Below are positions 25,651-33,783 of a stretch of DNA of 64,000 bases, piece by piece. The notes beneath the pieces were generated by a model. It saw only the letters and a program-made list of their open reading frames with translations, made no database searches and was not told the origin of the DNA. This stretch comes from an uncultured Prevotellaceae bacterium (lineage in GTDB: Bacteria > Bacteroidota > Bacteroidia > Bacteroidales > Bacteroidaceae): positions 77,566 to 141,565 of the forward strand of contig CAMKSE010000007.1 of NCBI GenBank assembly GCA_946415365.1, read 5' to 3'. The position numbers were made by a program, and so were the translations under genes. Position 1 is the first letter of the stretch. The number at the start of each line of letters is the position of its first letter.

Positions 25651-26241
25651 ATGGACAACGAATCTGTCAGACAGAAGTTCAAAGGCAACCCGAAACTGAA
25701 AAAGTTCGTCGACTGGCTTATCATGAATCAGGTGGAGACACGTCCTCGCTGGTATGTCAGAATGGTGGCATCACTTTATCAGCATCGCGGCAGGCACTCG
25801 GTGATCCACCGTTCTGTAAGAATGGATACGCCTCCTTACAGGAAGTTCCAGTTGGGTGACTATTCCGTTATCGAGTCGTTTGCCTGTATCAATAACGCTG
25901 TTGGTGACGTTATCATCGGCGACCACACAAGAGTCGGTCTTCACAATACTATCATTGGCCCTGTCACTATTGGCAGTCATGTAAACCTTGCACAGGGAAT
26001 AACCGTCACAGCACTCAACCATAACTTCGCAGATTCTGAGAAAAGAATTGATGAACAAGGTGTTAGCACTACGCCAGTCGTCATTGAAGATGATGTATGG
26101 ATTGGTGCAAATGCCGTGGTACTCCCAGGAGTAAGAATAGGAAATCACTCAGTCATTGCAGCTGGTGCCGTGGTCACTAAGGATGTCCCTCCCCACTCCA
26201 TCGTGGCAGGCGTTCCGGCTAAAGTAATCAAGAAGATATGA
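25651..26241 (+). CDS. Left-handed beta-helix (hexapeptide) acetyltransferase
   Basis: This 196-residue protein has hexapeptide-repeat coils in its C-terminal two thirds: [20 protein letters not shown], then [20 protein letters not shown] and [20 protein letters not shown]. This is the classic ending of WbbJ/LacA/CysE-like O-acetyltransferases, with a likely catalytic His in TALNHNF. The N-terminal 45 residues are helical and basic. It would use acetyl-CoA in the cytoplasm to acetylate a sugar or a nucleotide sugar. Its stop overlaps the following GT4 start (ATGA), so the two are coupled. Confidence 0.9.
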   Translation: MDNESVRQKFKGNPKLKKFVDWLIMNQVETRPRWYVRMVASLYQHRGRHSVIHRSVRMDTPPYRKFQLGDYSVIESFACINNAVGDVIIGDHTRVGLHNTIIGPVTIGSHVNLAQGITVTALNHNFADSEKRIDEQGVSTTPVVIEDDVWIGANAVVLPGVRIGNHSVIAAGAVVTKDVPPHSIVAGVPAKVIKKI

Positions 26242-27362
26242 GAATAGGTATTGAGGCACAGCGCATTTTCCGCAAGAACAAACACGGCATGGACTACGTC
26301 GTGTTGCAGGAGGTAAAAGAGCTGCAGAAGATGGACAAGAAGAATGAATACTTCGTGTTCGTCGCCCCTGGCGAAGATCCCTGTGTGGAGGACACAAGAA
26401 ACTTCCACATTATTGAGATAGGCGGCAATTCCTACCCTATGTGGGAACAGTTCACTTTGCCTAAAGCGGTCAAGGAACTGAATCTTGACATGCTTCACTG
26501 CACCAGCAACACGGCTCCCATACGCTGTAAGGTTCCCTTGATACTGACTCTTCATGACATCATCTTCCTTGAGCCAAGGGACAAGAATAACAAATCGTTC
26601 TACCAGAATATGGGATGGTTCTACAGGAGGCTCGTCGTACCAAGAATCCTCAAGAAATGCCAACGCATCATCACGGTATCCAACTACGAGATGCAGAACA
26701 TCATGACGAAGTTAGGTATTCCCCAGGAACGTATGGCATTGATATACAACGGGTATAACGAATGGTTCAAACCCCTGACAGATACCGAGCAGGTTTACAA
26801 AAAATACATCGAGGAGCCTGGCTACTTTTTCTTCCTAGGCAATACTGACCCCAAGAAGAACACCGAACGTACTCTTATAGCCTACGCCAGATATCTGGAG
26901 AAATCGGCTGTTAAGCGTAAACTCCTCATGGCCGATCTTGACAAGGAATATCTTAACGACATCGTCGAGAGAAACCATATTGAGAATATCTTAGAGTGGG
27001 TCGTCATGCCAGGATATATCGTCAACAGCGACCTACCTTATATATATAATAATGCCTTTGCCTTCCTCTACACCTCACTCAGAGAGAGCTTTGGCATTCC
27101 TTTACTGGAAGCGATGGCATGTGGAACCCCTGTCATAACATCCAACACCTCGTCGATGCCGGAAATCGGAGGTCCTGAGGCCATTCTTGTCAACCCCGAG
27201 GATCCTGATGACATCGTGAGGAATATGCTCAGACTGGAAGAAGATGACCAGTTCTACAGAAAACAAGAAGAAATTGGCATTGTTCGGGCTCAACAATTCT
27301 CATGGCAGCAAACGGCAGAGCAGCTGCTGAACCTATACGAAAGAGTATATCAAAACAGATAG
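26238..27362 (+). CDS. Glycosyltransferase family 4 protein, 374 aa
   Basis: A GT-B protein opening with [20 protein letters not shown]. The acceptor region has [13 protein letters not shown], and the donor domain has [40 protein letters not shown] and [12 protein letters not shown]. These match mannosyltransferase-type GT4 proteins (the SMPE-x-GG/P motif). It is translated with the acetyltransferase upstream and ends immediately before the stop of a convergent small gene, with no intervening base. It is the last recognisable gene of the polysaccharide region. Confidence 0.92.
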   Translation: MRIGIEAQRIFRKNKHGMDYVVLQEVKELQKMDKKNEYFVFVAPGEDPCVEDTRNFHIIEIGGNSYPMWEQFTLPKAVKELNLDMLHCTSNTAPIRCKVPLILTLHDIIFLEPRDKNNKSFYQNMGWFYRRLVVPRILKKCQRIITVSNYEMQNIMTKLGIPQERMALIYNGYNEWFKPLTDTEQVYKKYIEEPGYFFFLGNTDPKKNTERTLIAYARYLEKSAVKRKLLMADLDKEYLNDIVERNHIENILEWVVMPGYIVNSDLPYIYNNAFAFLYTSLRESFGIPLLEAMACGTPVITSNTSSMPEIGGPEAILVNPEDPDDIVRNMLRLEEDDQFYRKQEEIGIVRAQQFSWQQTAEQLLNLYERVYQNR

Positions 27363-27701
27363 TCAGGCAAACAAATCCAAAGAGAGGTCTTCAGCAGGCT
27401 TCTCTTCTTTTTCCTCAGACCTTGAGGCCTCACGGAACTCAATCACCAACTGACGGGCATCGGCATTGTTCTGGGTGTTAAGACGATAAAACCCGCGACG
27501 GCCTATACTCTCTACCAACGATGTCTGAGACTTGGAGTTCTTCAACAGATACTGCTGTACATAGGAACGGATCTCTTCCAAATCTGGAGTAAAGAACAGT
27601 GTGGAATTCATGTTATATACATGCTTCGTCAGCAGTTGCACACTGATGCCCCGCTCTCCAACATCCATAAGGATCCTCAATATCTGCTTGTCGTATATCA
27701 T
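27363..27701 (-). CDS. Conserved small protein, possible winged-helix fold, function unknown
   Basis: This 112-residue cytoplasmic protein has no signal or membrane segment. The first 75 residues (LRILMDVGERGISVQLLTKH, then VQQYLLKNSKSQTSLVESIG followed by RRGFYRLN) have the helix-helix-helix-strand character of a winged helix. The last 35 are acidic and probably disordered. I do not recognise the family with confidence. It is separated from the upstream small gene by a strong hairpin terminator and so must have its own promoter or rely on read-through; none was evident. Its stop abuts the GT4 stop. Confidence 0.65.
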   Translation of the reverse strand: MIYDKQILRILMDVGERGISVQLLTKHVYNMNSTLFFTPDLEEIRSYVQQYLLKNSKSQTSLVESIGRRGFYRLNTQNNADARQLVIEFREASRSEEKEEKPAEDLSLDLFA

Positions 27702-27711
27702 ATGATTAAAA

Positions 27712-27746
27712 AAGGTCGGTAAAGCAAGATTACCGACCTTCTTTTA
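27712..27746 (-). terminator. Intrinsic terminator of the winged-helix gene
   Basis: AAGGTCGGTAA (27712-27722) and TTACCGACCTT (27730-27740) form an 11-bp perfect stem with a 7-base loop. In the leftward direction the hairpin is followed by a run of T. T residues on the other side could make it work in both directions. Confidence 0.85.
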
Positions 27747-27761
27747 TCGTACGTAAATGGA

Positions 27762-28073
27762 TTAAGCCAATGTAACTTTCTCACCATCGTTAGCGAGCTT
27801 GCCCTCTTTCAAGAGCCAGCCGAGACCGAGAAGAGTCTCCTCCTCAGAAATCTTTGCAGCCTTGGCAATCTCCTTAACGGTGAGAGCCTTACCTGCTGTT
27901 GCCAGAGCCTGATAAACATCTCCTGCCTTGAAACCTGCATTCTCAGCGTTGATTGCGAGAACTGCCTTAGCAGCTGCCTTAGGAGCTGCGGCCTTCTTAA
28001 CGGTTGTGGTCTTCTTTTCAGCGGCTGCCTTTGTCTCAGTAGCCTTCTTTGCTGTTGCTTTCTTTTCTGCCAT
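27762..28073 (-). CDS. Lys/Ala-rich tail plus winged-helix domain protein
   Basis: This 103-residue protein has an N-terminal half (about 1-45) of repeated K/A/T stretches such as AEKKATAKKATETKAAAEKK, like a histone-H1 or HU-type basic tail. The C-terminal half (about 46-103) is a compact winged helix: AGDVYQALATAGKALTVKEI and LLGLGWLLKEGKLANDGEKV, resembling the DUF2582 group. It is probably DNA-associated; this is inferred from charge and fold. The ATG at 28073 excludes an upstream in-frame extension. A long leader of about 55 bases and a strong terminator suggest an abundant single-gene transcript. Confidence 0.8.
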   Translation of the reverse strand: MAEKKATAKKATETKAAAEKKTTTVKKAAAPKAAAKAVLAINAENAGFKAGDVYQALATAGKALTVKEIAKAAKISEEETLLGLGWLLKEGKLANDGEKVTLA

Positions 28074-28133
28074 AGTTCTTAAAAAATTAATACTCAATTG
28101 AAGTTGTAAACTCCTCTTTATATTTTTCGAGTG

Positions 28134-28141
28134 CAAAAGTA
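28134..28141 (-). promoter_or_regulatory. -7 element of the winged-helix gene
   Basis: TACTTTTG on the minus strand lies 60 bases before the start codon; no clean -33 box was found. Confidence 0.45.
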
Positions 28142-28196
28142 ACACTATTTAATGAGACAACTTATTGATATTTAAGCATTTTTGACAGAAAGTTAA

Positions 28197-29969
28197 CTAT
28201 TCTTGACGTACATCAAGCGACTCATCTATCCGTAGTTGCAATTCCTCCAATTGTTTCGGATCCAACTCACCTGGAGCGTCAAGCATCACGTCACGGCCAG
28301 AATTGTTCTTCGGGAACGCAATGCAGTCGCGGATACTGTCTAGACCGGCCATCAGACTCACGAAGCGGTCAAGACCGAAAGCGAGACCTGCGTGGGGGGG
28401 GGCTCCGTACTTGAAGGCATTGATCAGGAAGCCGAACTGTGCCATGGCTCTCTCGGGCGTAAAGCCCAGAATCTGGAACATCTTCTCCTGCAACTTTCCG
28501 TCGTGGATACGAAGAGAACCACCACCGACCTCAACGCCATTGCAGACAAAGTCGTATGCCACGGCACGTACCTTGGCAGGATCAGTATCGAGCAGAGGGA
28601 TGTCATCGGGATTCGGCATCGTGAACGGATGGTGGGTAGCCATCAGACGCTGCTCCTCATCGCTCCACTCAAAGAGCGGGAAATCGACGATCCAAAGGCA
28701 GACGAACTTGTCCTTGTCGCGAAGACCAAGACGGTCGCCCATCTCCAGACGGAGCGTACACAACTGGATACGCGTCTTGTTGGCATTGTCACCACTGAGG
28801 ATCAGCACGAGATCACCATCCTTGGCACCCATGGCCTGCTTCACCTTGGCCCAGACCTCTGGCTCATAGAACTTGTCAATCGATGACTTCACGGTGCCAT
28901 CGGCATTGAACTTCACATAGACAAGGCCCTTTGCACCTACCTGCGGACGCTTCACAAAGTCGGTGAGCTGATCAAGTTGCTTACGAGTGTATTCAGCACA
29001 ACCCGGCACACAGATACCACCAATATAGTTGGCTTCATTGAACACGGGGAAAGTACCTGTACCTTTGAGCACATCCATCAACTCCACAAACTCCATGCCA
29101 AAGCGGAGATCAGGCTTGTCACTACCAAAACGGCGCATGGCCTCATGCCAGGTCATACGTTGCAATGGGGGAAGTTCCACACCACGTACCTCTTTAAATA
29201 AATGACGGGCCATATCCTCGAAGAGGTTGAGCACATCTTCCTGCTCCACGAACGACATCTCACAGTCAATCTGCGTAAACTCCGGCTGACGGTCAGCACG
29301 CAGGTCCTCATCGCGGAAGCACTTGGCAATCTGGAAGTAACGGTCGAAACCGCTGACCATGAGCAGCTGCTTCAGGGTCTGAGGAGACTGAGGCAGCGCA
29401 TAGAACTGTCCGGGATTCATACGACTGGGCACCACGAAGTCGCGGGCACCCTCCGGGGTAGACCCAATCAGAATCGGGGTCTCCACCTCAATGAAATCCT
29501 TACCGTCGAGGAAATTACGTATCAAGATGGTCATGCGATGGCGCAGTTCCAGATTCTTACGAACAGCAGCACGACGCAGATCGAGGTAACGGTACTTCAT
29601 GCGAATATCGTCACCACCATCGGTATTATCCTCAATGGTGAACGGAGGCGTCACGCTCTCGCTCAACACATTCAGTTCCTTTACCAGTATCTCAATGTCA
29701 CCAGTAGGCATCTTAGGGTTCTTACTCTGGCGTTCACTGACCTCACCCTTCACCTGGATACAATATTCACGTCCCAATTTGTTGGCACGGTCACAGAGTT
29801 CCGCATCGTCAGCATCATTGAATACCAACTGGGTCAGTCCATAGCGGTCACGCAGATCGACGAAAGTCATACCACCCATCTTCCTGCTTCGCTGTACCCA
29901 TCCTGCCAGCGTCACTACACTGCCGGCATCTGAGAGCCGTAACTCTCCACAAGTCTTACTTCTATACAT
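28197..29969 (-). CDS. aspS: Aspartate--tRNA ligase
   Basis: This 590-residue class II aminoacyl-tRNA synthetase charges tRNA-Asp. In order it has the N-terminal OB-fold anticodon-binding domain ([20 protein letters not shown]), the class II motif 2 region [19 protein letters not shown], the bacterial GAD insertion domain, and motif 3 in [15 protein letters not shown]. Length and domain order are those of bacterial AspRS. It has its own promoter-like -7 box at 30000-30007 and stands alone between the two small winged-helix genes and the DUF1573 gene. The end of the gene lies 124 bases upstream of the next start. Confidence 0.98.
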   Translation of the reverse strand: MYRSKTCGELRLSDAGSVVTLAGWVQRSRKMGGMTFVDLRDRYGLTQLVFNDADDAELCDRANKLGREYCIQVKGEVSERQSKNPKMPTGDIEILVKELNVLSESVTPPFTIEDNTDGGDDIRMKYRYLDLRRAAVRKNLELRHRMTILIRNFLDGKDFIEVETPILIGSTPEGARDFVVPSRMNPGQFYALPQSPQTLKQLLMVSGFDRYFQIAKCFRDEDLRADRQPEFTQIDCEMSFVEQEDVLNLFEDMARHLFKEVRGVELPPLQRMTWHEAMRRFGSDKPDLRFGMEFVELMDVLKGTGTFPVFNEANYIGGICVPGCAEYTRKQLDQLTDFVKRPQVGAKGLVYVKFNADGTVKSSIDKFYEPEVWAKVKQAMGAKDGDLVLILSGDNANKTRIQLCTLRLEMGDRLGLRDKDKFVCLWIVDFPLFEWSDEEQRLMATHHPFTMPNPDDIPLLDTDPAKVRAVAYDFVCNGVEVGGGSLRIHDGKLQEKMFQILGFTPERAMAQFGFLINAFKYGAPPHAGLAFGLDRFVSLMAGLDSIRDCIAFPKNNSGRDVMLDAPGELDPKQLEELQLRIDESLDVRQE

Positions 29970-29999
29970 ATTTATGTTTGTTTTATTCTATTTGAAGTG

Positions 30000-30007
30000 C
30001 AAAGGTA
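30000..30007 (-). promoter_or_regulatory. -7 element of aspS
   Basis: TACCTTTG on the minus strand, 31 bases before the aspS ATG. The upstream region is the nonamer array, and no standard -33 box is at 19-21 bases. Confidence 0.5.
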
Positions 30008-30023
30008 CACAAATATACGGGAG

Positions 30024-30056
30024 TTAAAGAAGTTAAAGAAGTTAAAAGGAGTTAAA
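30024..30056 (+). repeat. Non-coding nonamer array GTTAAAGAA
   Basis: GTTAAAGAA, GTTAAAGAA, GTTAAAAGG and a partial unit follow each other in the spacer between aspS and the DUF1573 gene. A second array of ACCTTTTC units lies at 30079-30105. The first unit is the same as the coding repeat at 15453-15500. Confidence 0.75.
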
Positions 30057-30114
30057 GGACATTACTTTTCTTATTTTTTACCTTTTCACCTTTTCACCTT
30101 TTCGCTTTTTTTAT

Positions 30115-30122
30115 TACCTTTG
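30115..30122 (+). promoter_or_regulatory. -7 element of the DUF1573 gene
   Basis: TACCTTTG, 31 bases before the start codon, preceded by pyrimidine-rich ACCTTTTC repeats; the -33 box is not obvious. Confidence 0.55.
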
Positions 30123-30153
30123 CCCGCAGAAAATCATTTAAACCATCAGAAAT

Positions 30154-30543
30154 ATGAAGAAGATTTTGGTATTAACAATGCTGTTGTTCTGCGGTATGAG
30201 TGTCGCATTGGCCCAGAAACCTGCAGAGATCAAGTTTGATAAACTGACACACAATTTCGGAACCTTCTCCGAAAAGGAGCCTGTGGTAAGCTGCACCTTC
30301 TCCTTTACCAACGTCGGAGAATCACCACTGATCATCAACCAGGCTGTAGCATCGTGCGGATGTACGGTTCCCGAGTACACCAAGACACCTATCCAGCCGG
30401 GTGAGAAGGGTGAAATCAAGGTGACATACAACGGTACTGGTAAGTTCCCGGGACATTTCAAGAAGTCCATCACGGTGAGAACAAACGGAGCCGTTGAGAT
30501 GACACGACTCTATATAGAAGGAGAAATGACAGAAGCAAAATAA
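30154..30543 (+). CDS. DUF1573 domain periplasmic protein
   Basis: This 129-residue exported protein has a cleavable signal peptide (MKKILVLTMLLFCGMSVALA) and one immunoglobulin-like DUF1573 domain: FDKLTHNFGTFSEKEPVVSC, NVGESPLIINQAVASCGCTV and a PIQPGEKGEIKVTY segment. The CGC pair is typical of the family. DUF1573 proteins are numerous in Bacteroidetes and are thought to be envelope-associated; no enzymatic role is established. It has its own promoter and terminator, so it is a single-gene unit. Confidence 0.92.
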   Translation: MKKILVLTMLLFCGMSVALAQKPAEIKFDKLTHNFGTFSEKEPVVSCTFSFTNVGESPLIINQAVASCGCTVPEYTKTPIQPGEKGEIKVTYNGTGKFPGHFKKSITVRTNGAVEMTRLYIEGEMTEAK

Positions 30544-30546
30544 ACG

Positions 30547-30582
30547 AAGAATCCCTGCCAAGCCCGGCAGGGATTCTTTGTT
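30547..30582. terminator. Bidirectional intrinsic terminator
   Basis: AAGAATCCCTGCC (30547-30559) and GGCAGGGATTCTT (30566-30578) form a 13-bp perfect stem with a 6-base loop. It lies between the ends of the convergent DUF1573 and DUF3078 genes, with T-rich sequence on the right side and A-rich sequence on the left. Confidence 0.85.
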
Positions 30583-31760
30583 TAGAACTTATAGGAGAAG
30601 CCTACAGAACTATATTCTTTGAACTCCCAATAACCGAGTTCGTCATCCCAAATGCTGGCATCGTCGAAGCGCGGGAAGAGGAACAGGTTGGCGGTGATAT
30701 ATTTCGACACACGGAGCTCGAAAGTGTTTTCCCACTCTATCTCGGCACGCTTGTAGGAAGTGAAGGCATAGAGTCGGGATTTCCAAGTGACGTTCTCGTT
30801 TATCTTCCATGCAAGGTCGGCAGTCAGCTGGGAACCAAAATCAAACAAAGAATGCTTGCCGGGTTCCAGTCCGAAACTGGGACCGAGCTCAAGGCGGTCA
30901 ACATAACGGTAGTTCACTGCCAGAGGTGAGATGTTGATGGTTCCTGTCAGACGCTCGTTCAACTTGTTCACCTTATAGTCCATACCAAGACCGATGTTCA
31001 GGTTCAGCGGTGAAAGGAAGTCAGAATAGACTACGGGGTCGTTGGCTTTCAGACCTTTGGTAAACTGTGTATAAGCCAGCAACTGCAAAGTGTAATACCA
31101 GTTCTTGGCTGCTTCCAGACCTACCTTAGAAGTCAGACGAATCAGGTCTTCATTCGCCTTGAACTTATGGAGCGAGTCAGAACGTGAGCGGAGGAATCCA
31201 AGTTTGGCCTCCAGTTTGTTGTCCCATTTCCACTTGTTCTTGTTGTCGTAGTTGGCCTCTAAAGTCAGCGAACCTACCATTGAATAGTTCGACTCACCTC
31301 CCTTGTACCAGTTGCCTGACACATAGTTCTGCATAAACTGCAGAAAGCCGTCGCCCTTGTATGTCCAAAACTTGGGTTTTTGCACCACGATTGAATCAGG
31401 CACATCCTCAGGCAGGTCTACGACAGGTACATCCACCGTCTCTGCCAGTTCCACCTGATTCTCAATAGGCTGATACACATCCTCGCGAATGGATCCTGTC
31501 TCCATGAGCTCTGTCTCAGTGGAACTCACCAAGTCAGGGCGATTCAGATACACATTGAGTAACGTGGCATCGACCTCATCTGCAACCACATCCTTACCGG
31601 ATGATTCCGAGTTAAGAGCCAGAGCCTTGTCGGCCACATCATGATAGAAAGTCACAGGCGCAAACAAACGGTAATACCTTGCGTCGAGACTGTCATTGGG
31701 CTGTGCGGCGCTGACGCTGAGCGTCATGACTGCCGCGAATAATAATGCAATCTTTCTCAT
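30582..31760 (-). CDS. DUF3078 outer-membrane protein
   Basis: This 392-residue exported protein has a signal peptide (MRKIALLFAAVMTLSVSAAQ), an acidic, low-complexity segment to about residue 120, and a beta-rich DUF3078 region. The latter has the motif MQNYVSGNWYKGGESNYSMV and alternating amphipathic strands to the C-terminal aromatic YSSVGFSYKF, typical of outer-membrane barrels. Function is unknown. The ATG at 31760 lies just downstream of a standard promoter and excludes the upstream in-frame codon at 31799. It converges with the DUF1573 gene. Confidence 0.88.
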   Translation of the reverse strand: MRKIALLFAAVMTLSVSAAQPNDSLDARYYRLFAPVTFYHDVADKALALNSESSGKDVVADEVDATLLNVYLNRPDLVSSTETELMETGSIREDVYQPIENQVELAETVDVPVVDLPEDVPDSIVVQKPKFWTYKGDGFLQFMQNYVSGNWYKGGESNYSMVGSLTLEANYDNKNKWKWDNKLEAKLGFLRSRSDSLHKFKANEDLIRLTSKVGLEAAKNWYYTLQLLAYTQFTKGLKANDPVVYSDFLSPLNLNIGLGMDYKVNKLNERLTGTINISPLAVNYRYVDRLELGPSFGLEPGKHSLFDFGSQLTADLAWKINENVTWKSRLYAFTSYKRAEIEWENTFELRVSKYITANLFLFPRFDDASIWDDELGYWEFKEYSSVGFSYKF

Positions 31761-31769
31761 AACTGAGTG

Positions 31770-31800
31770 CAAAATTACGAAAAGTCGAGCGCAAAACAAA
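31770..31800 (-). promoter_or_regulatory. Promoter of the DUF3078 gene
   Basis: On the minus strand TTTG (complement of 31797-31800), 19 bases, TAATTTTG (complement of 31770-31777). Confidence 0.75.
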
Positions 31801-31850
31801 GAAAAACATATCTTTTTTTGCCGAAACTCTCGACTTTCAACTTTTTTTCG

Positions 31851-31858
31851 TACCTTTG
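31851..31858 (+). promoter_or_regulatory. -7 element of yidC
   Basis: TACCTTTG, 31 bases before the start codon, in a typical TTTTTTCGTACCTTTGCA context; no standard -33 box at 19-21 bases. Confidence 0.6.
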
Positions 31859-31889
31859 CACCTTGATTTTATAGAAACAAACATAGATT

Positions 31890-33779
31890 ATGGATAAGAA
31901 TACGATTATCGGATTTGTATTGATTGCTGTGGTACTCATCGGTTTCAGTTGGTACAGCCAACCCTCAGCCGAGCAGATAGAGGCCCAGCGCAAGGAAGAC
32001 AGCATTGCTGCCGTCATCAAGGAGAACGCCGCAAAGAAGGAACAGGCAGAGGCAGAAGCCAGAAAGCAGCAGGCCAAGGCTGCTGCACAGGGCGACACCA
32101 CCGCGACCTTCTTCTCAGCCCTTAACGGCGAAAGTCAACAGGTAGTGTTGAAGAACGGCAAGGTGGAACTGACCATCGACACCAAAGGTGGCACTATCTC
32201 CAAGGCCATCATCAAGGGTTTTGAGGACAAGGACAACAAAATGGATGTCACACTCTTCGACGCCCAGACACAGAAGATGAACTTCATGTTGGCAGGAAAG
32301 TCGGAGAACATCATCACGCAGGATTTGTATTTCACGCCTTCTGACCAGAGTGACTCCACCGTCACCATGACTGCCCAGGCAGGCAATGGCGGTAGCCTGG
32401 TACTGGCTTACAGCCTTGGCAAGGATTACATGCTCCACTTCTCACTCAGGGCTAATGGTCTCCAAGGTATTTTCGCTCCCAACTATCAGGAGATGGATAT
32501 TGAGTGGACCGACCTGGCCAGACAACAGGAGAAGGGCTTTACATTCGAGAACCGCTATACTTCTGTCACCTATAAGGAGAAACTCGGTGGTACGGACTAC
32601 CTGAACGAAACGACAGAGAAGGTTGACGAGAAGATTGACGAGACACTCGACTGGGTGGCCTTCAAGAATCAGTTCTTCTCTGCAGCCCTCATCTCCAAGG
32701 ATGACTTCCGCGGAGGGTCTCTGCTCACCAGCATCCCACAACAGAAAGGGTCTGGCTATCTGAAGCAGTTCAATGCCAAACTCAAGACCAAGTTCGACCC
32801 CACAGGCGCACAGCCTTCGGAATTTGAGATGTATATCGGCCCCAACGACTTCCGTCTGATCAAGGAAGTTGAACAGCAGAGCACATTTGGAAAAGACCTC
32901 GACCTCGAGCAACTCGTCAACCTCGGCTGGTGGCTCGTTCGCTGGATCAACCGTTGGTTCACCATCTACGTCTTCGACTGGCTCACCTCATGGGGATTTG
33001 GCATGGGTATTGTACTCATACTGATTACCTTGCTGCTGAAGGTCATCACCTTCCCGATGGTGAAGAAGAGTTATATGTCATCGGCTAAGATGCGCGTGCT
33101 GAAACCGAAACTCGACGAGGCCACGAAAGAGTATGACAAACCTGAAGATGCCATGAAGAAGCAGCAAGCCATGATGCAGATGTATTCGCAGTATGGTGTG
33201 TCACCCCTCGGCGGCTGTCTGCCCATGCTCATACAGTTCCCTATCTGGATGGCCATGTTCTTCTTCGTGCCTAACGCCATACAGCTTCGCAGAGAATCGT
33301 TCCTGTGGATCGACGACCTCTCCACCTACGATCCCATCATCGAATGGGGCACGAATATCTGGGGTATCGGTGACCACCTTTCACTGACCTGTGTACTCTT
33401 CTGCGTCAGCAACGTGCTCTATTCCTATATGACCATGCGCCAGCAGAAAGACCAGATGGTAGGCCAGCAGGCAGAGCAGATGAAGATGATGCAATGGATG
33501 ATGTACCTCATGCCCATCATGTTCTTCTTCATGTTCAACGACTACTCCAGCGGTCTGAACTTCTACTACTTCATATCGCTCTTCTTCTCTGCCGCCATCA
33601 TGTGGACGCTCCGTAAGACCACCAACGATGCGAAACTCCTCGCCATCCTTGAGGCCCGTTATAAAGAGAACAAGAATAATCCCACAAAGAAGTCATCCGG
33701 CCTTGCTGCCCGTCTCGCCGCCATGCAAAAGCAGGCTGAGGAGTTGCAGCGCCAGCGCCAGAACCAGCAAAAGAAGTAA
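31890..33779 (+). CDS. yidC: Membrane protein insertase YidC
   Basis: This 629-residue inner-membrane insertase has an N-terminal helix (IIGFVLIAVVLIGFSWYSQP) and a large periplasmic beta-domain (about residues 60-350). The conserved C-terminal five-helix insertase core includes WGFGMGIVLILITLLLKVIT, the cytoplasmic hairpin before QYGVSPLGGCLPMLIQFPIW and FMFNDYSSGLNFYYFIS. The C-terminus is basic and Gln-rich, as expected for ribosome contact. YidC inserts and folds membrane proteins alone or with SecYEG. The next gene starts 4 bases after its stop and is probably cotranscribed. Confidence 0.97.
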   Translation: MDKNTIIGFVLIAVVLIGFSWYSQPSAEQIEAQRKEDSIAAVIKENAAKKEQAEAEARKQQAKAAAQGDTTATFFSALNGESQQVVLKNGKVELTIDTKGGTISKAIIKGFEDKDNKMDVTLFDAQTQKMNFMLAGKSENIITQDLYFTPSDQSDSTVTMTAQAGNGGSLVLAYSLGKDYMLHFSLRANGLQGIFAPNYQEMDIEWTDLARQQEKGFTFENRYTSVTYKEKLGGTDYLNETTEKVDEKIDETLDWVAFKNQFFSAALISKDDFRGGSLLTSIPQQKGSGYLKQFNAKLKTKFDPTGAQPSEFEMYIGPNDFRLIKEVEQQSTFGKDLDLEQLVNLGWWLVRWINRWFTIYVFDWLTSWGFGMGIVLILITLLLKVITFPMVKKSYMSSAKMRVLKPKLDEATKEYDKPEDAMKKQQAMMQMYSQYGVSPLGGCLPMLIQFPIWMAMFFFVPNAIQLRRESFLWIDDLSTYDPIIEWGTNIWGIGDHLSLTCVLFCVSNVLYSYMTMRQQKDQMVGQQAEQMKMMQWMMYLMPIMFFFMFNDYSSGLNFYYFISLFFSAAIMWTLRKTTNDAKLLAILEARYKENKNNPTKKSSGLAARLAAMQKQAEELQRQRQNQQKK

Positions 33780-33783
33780 TGCA

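Noticed and set aside
29202..29933. Long open frame opposite aspS (243 codons)
   Set aside because: It is fully antisense to a complete and well conserved gene and shows no domain I recognise.
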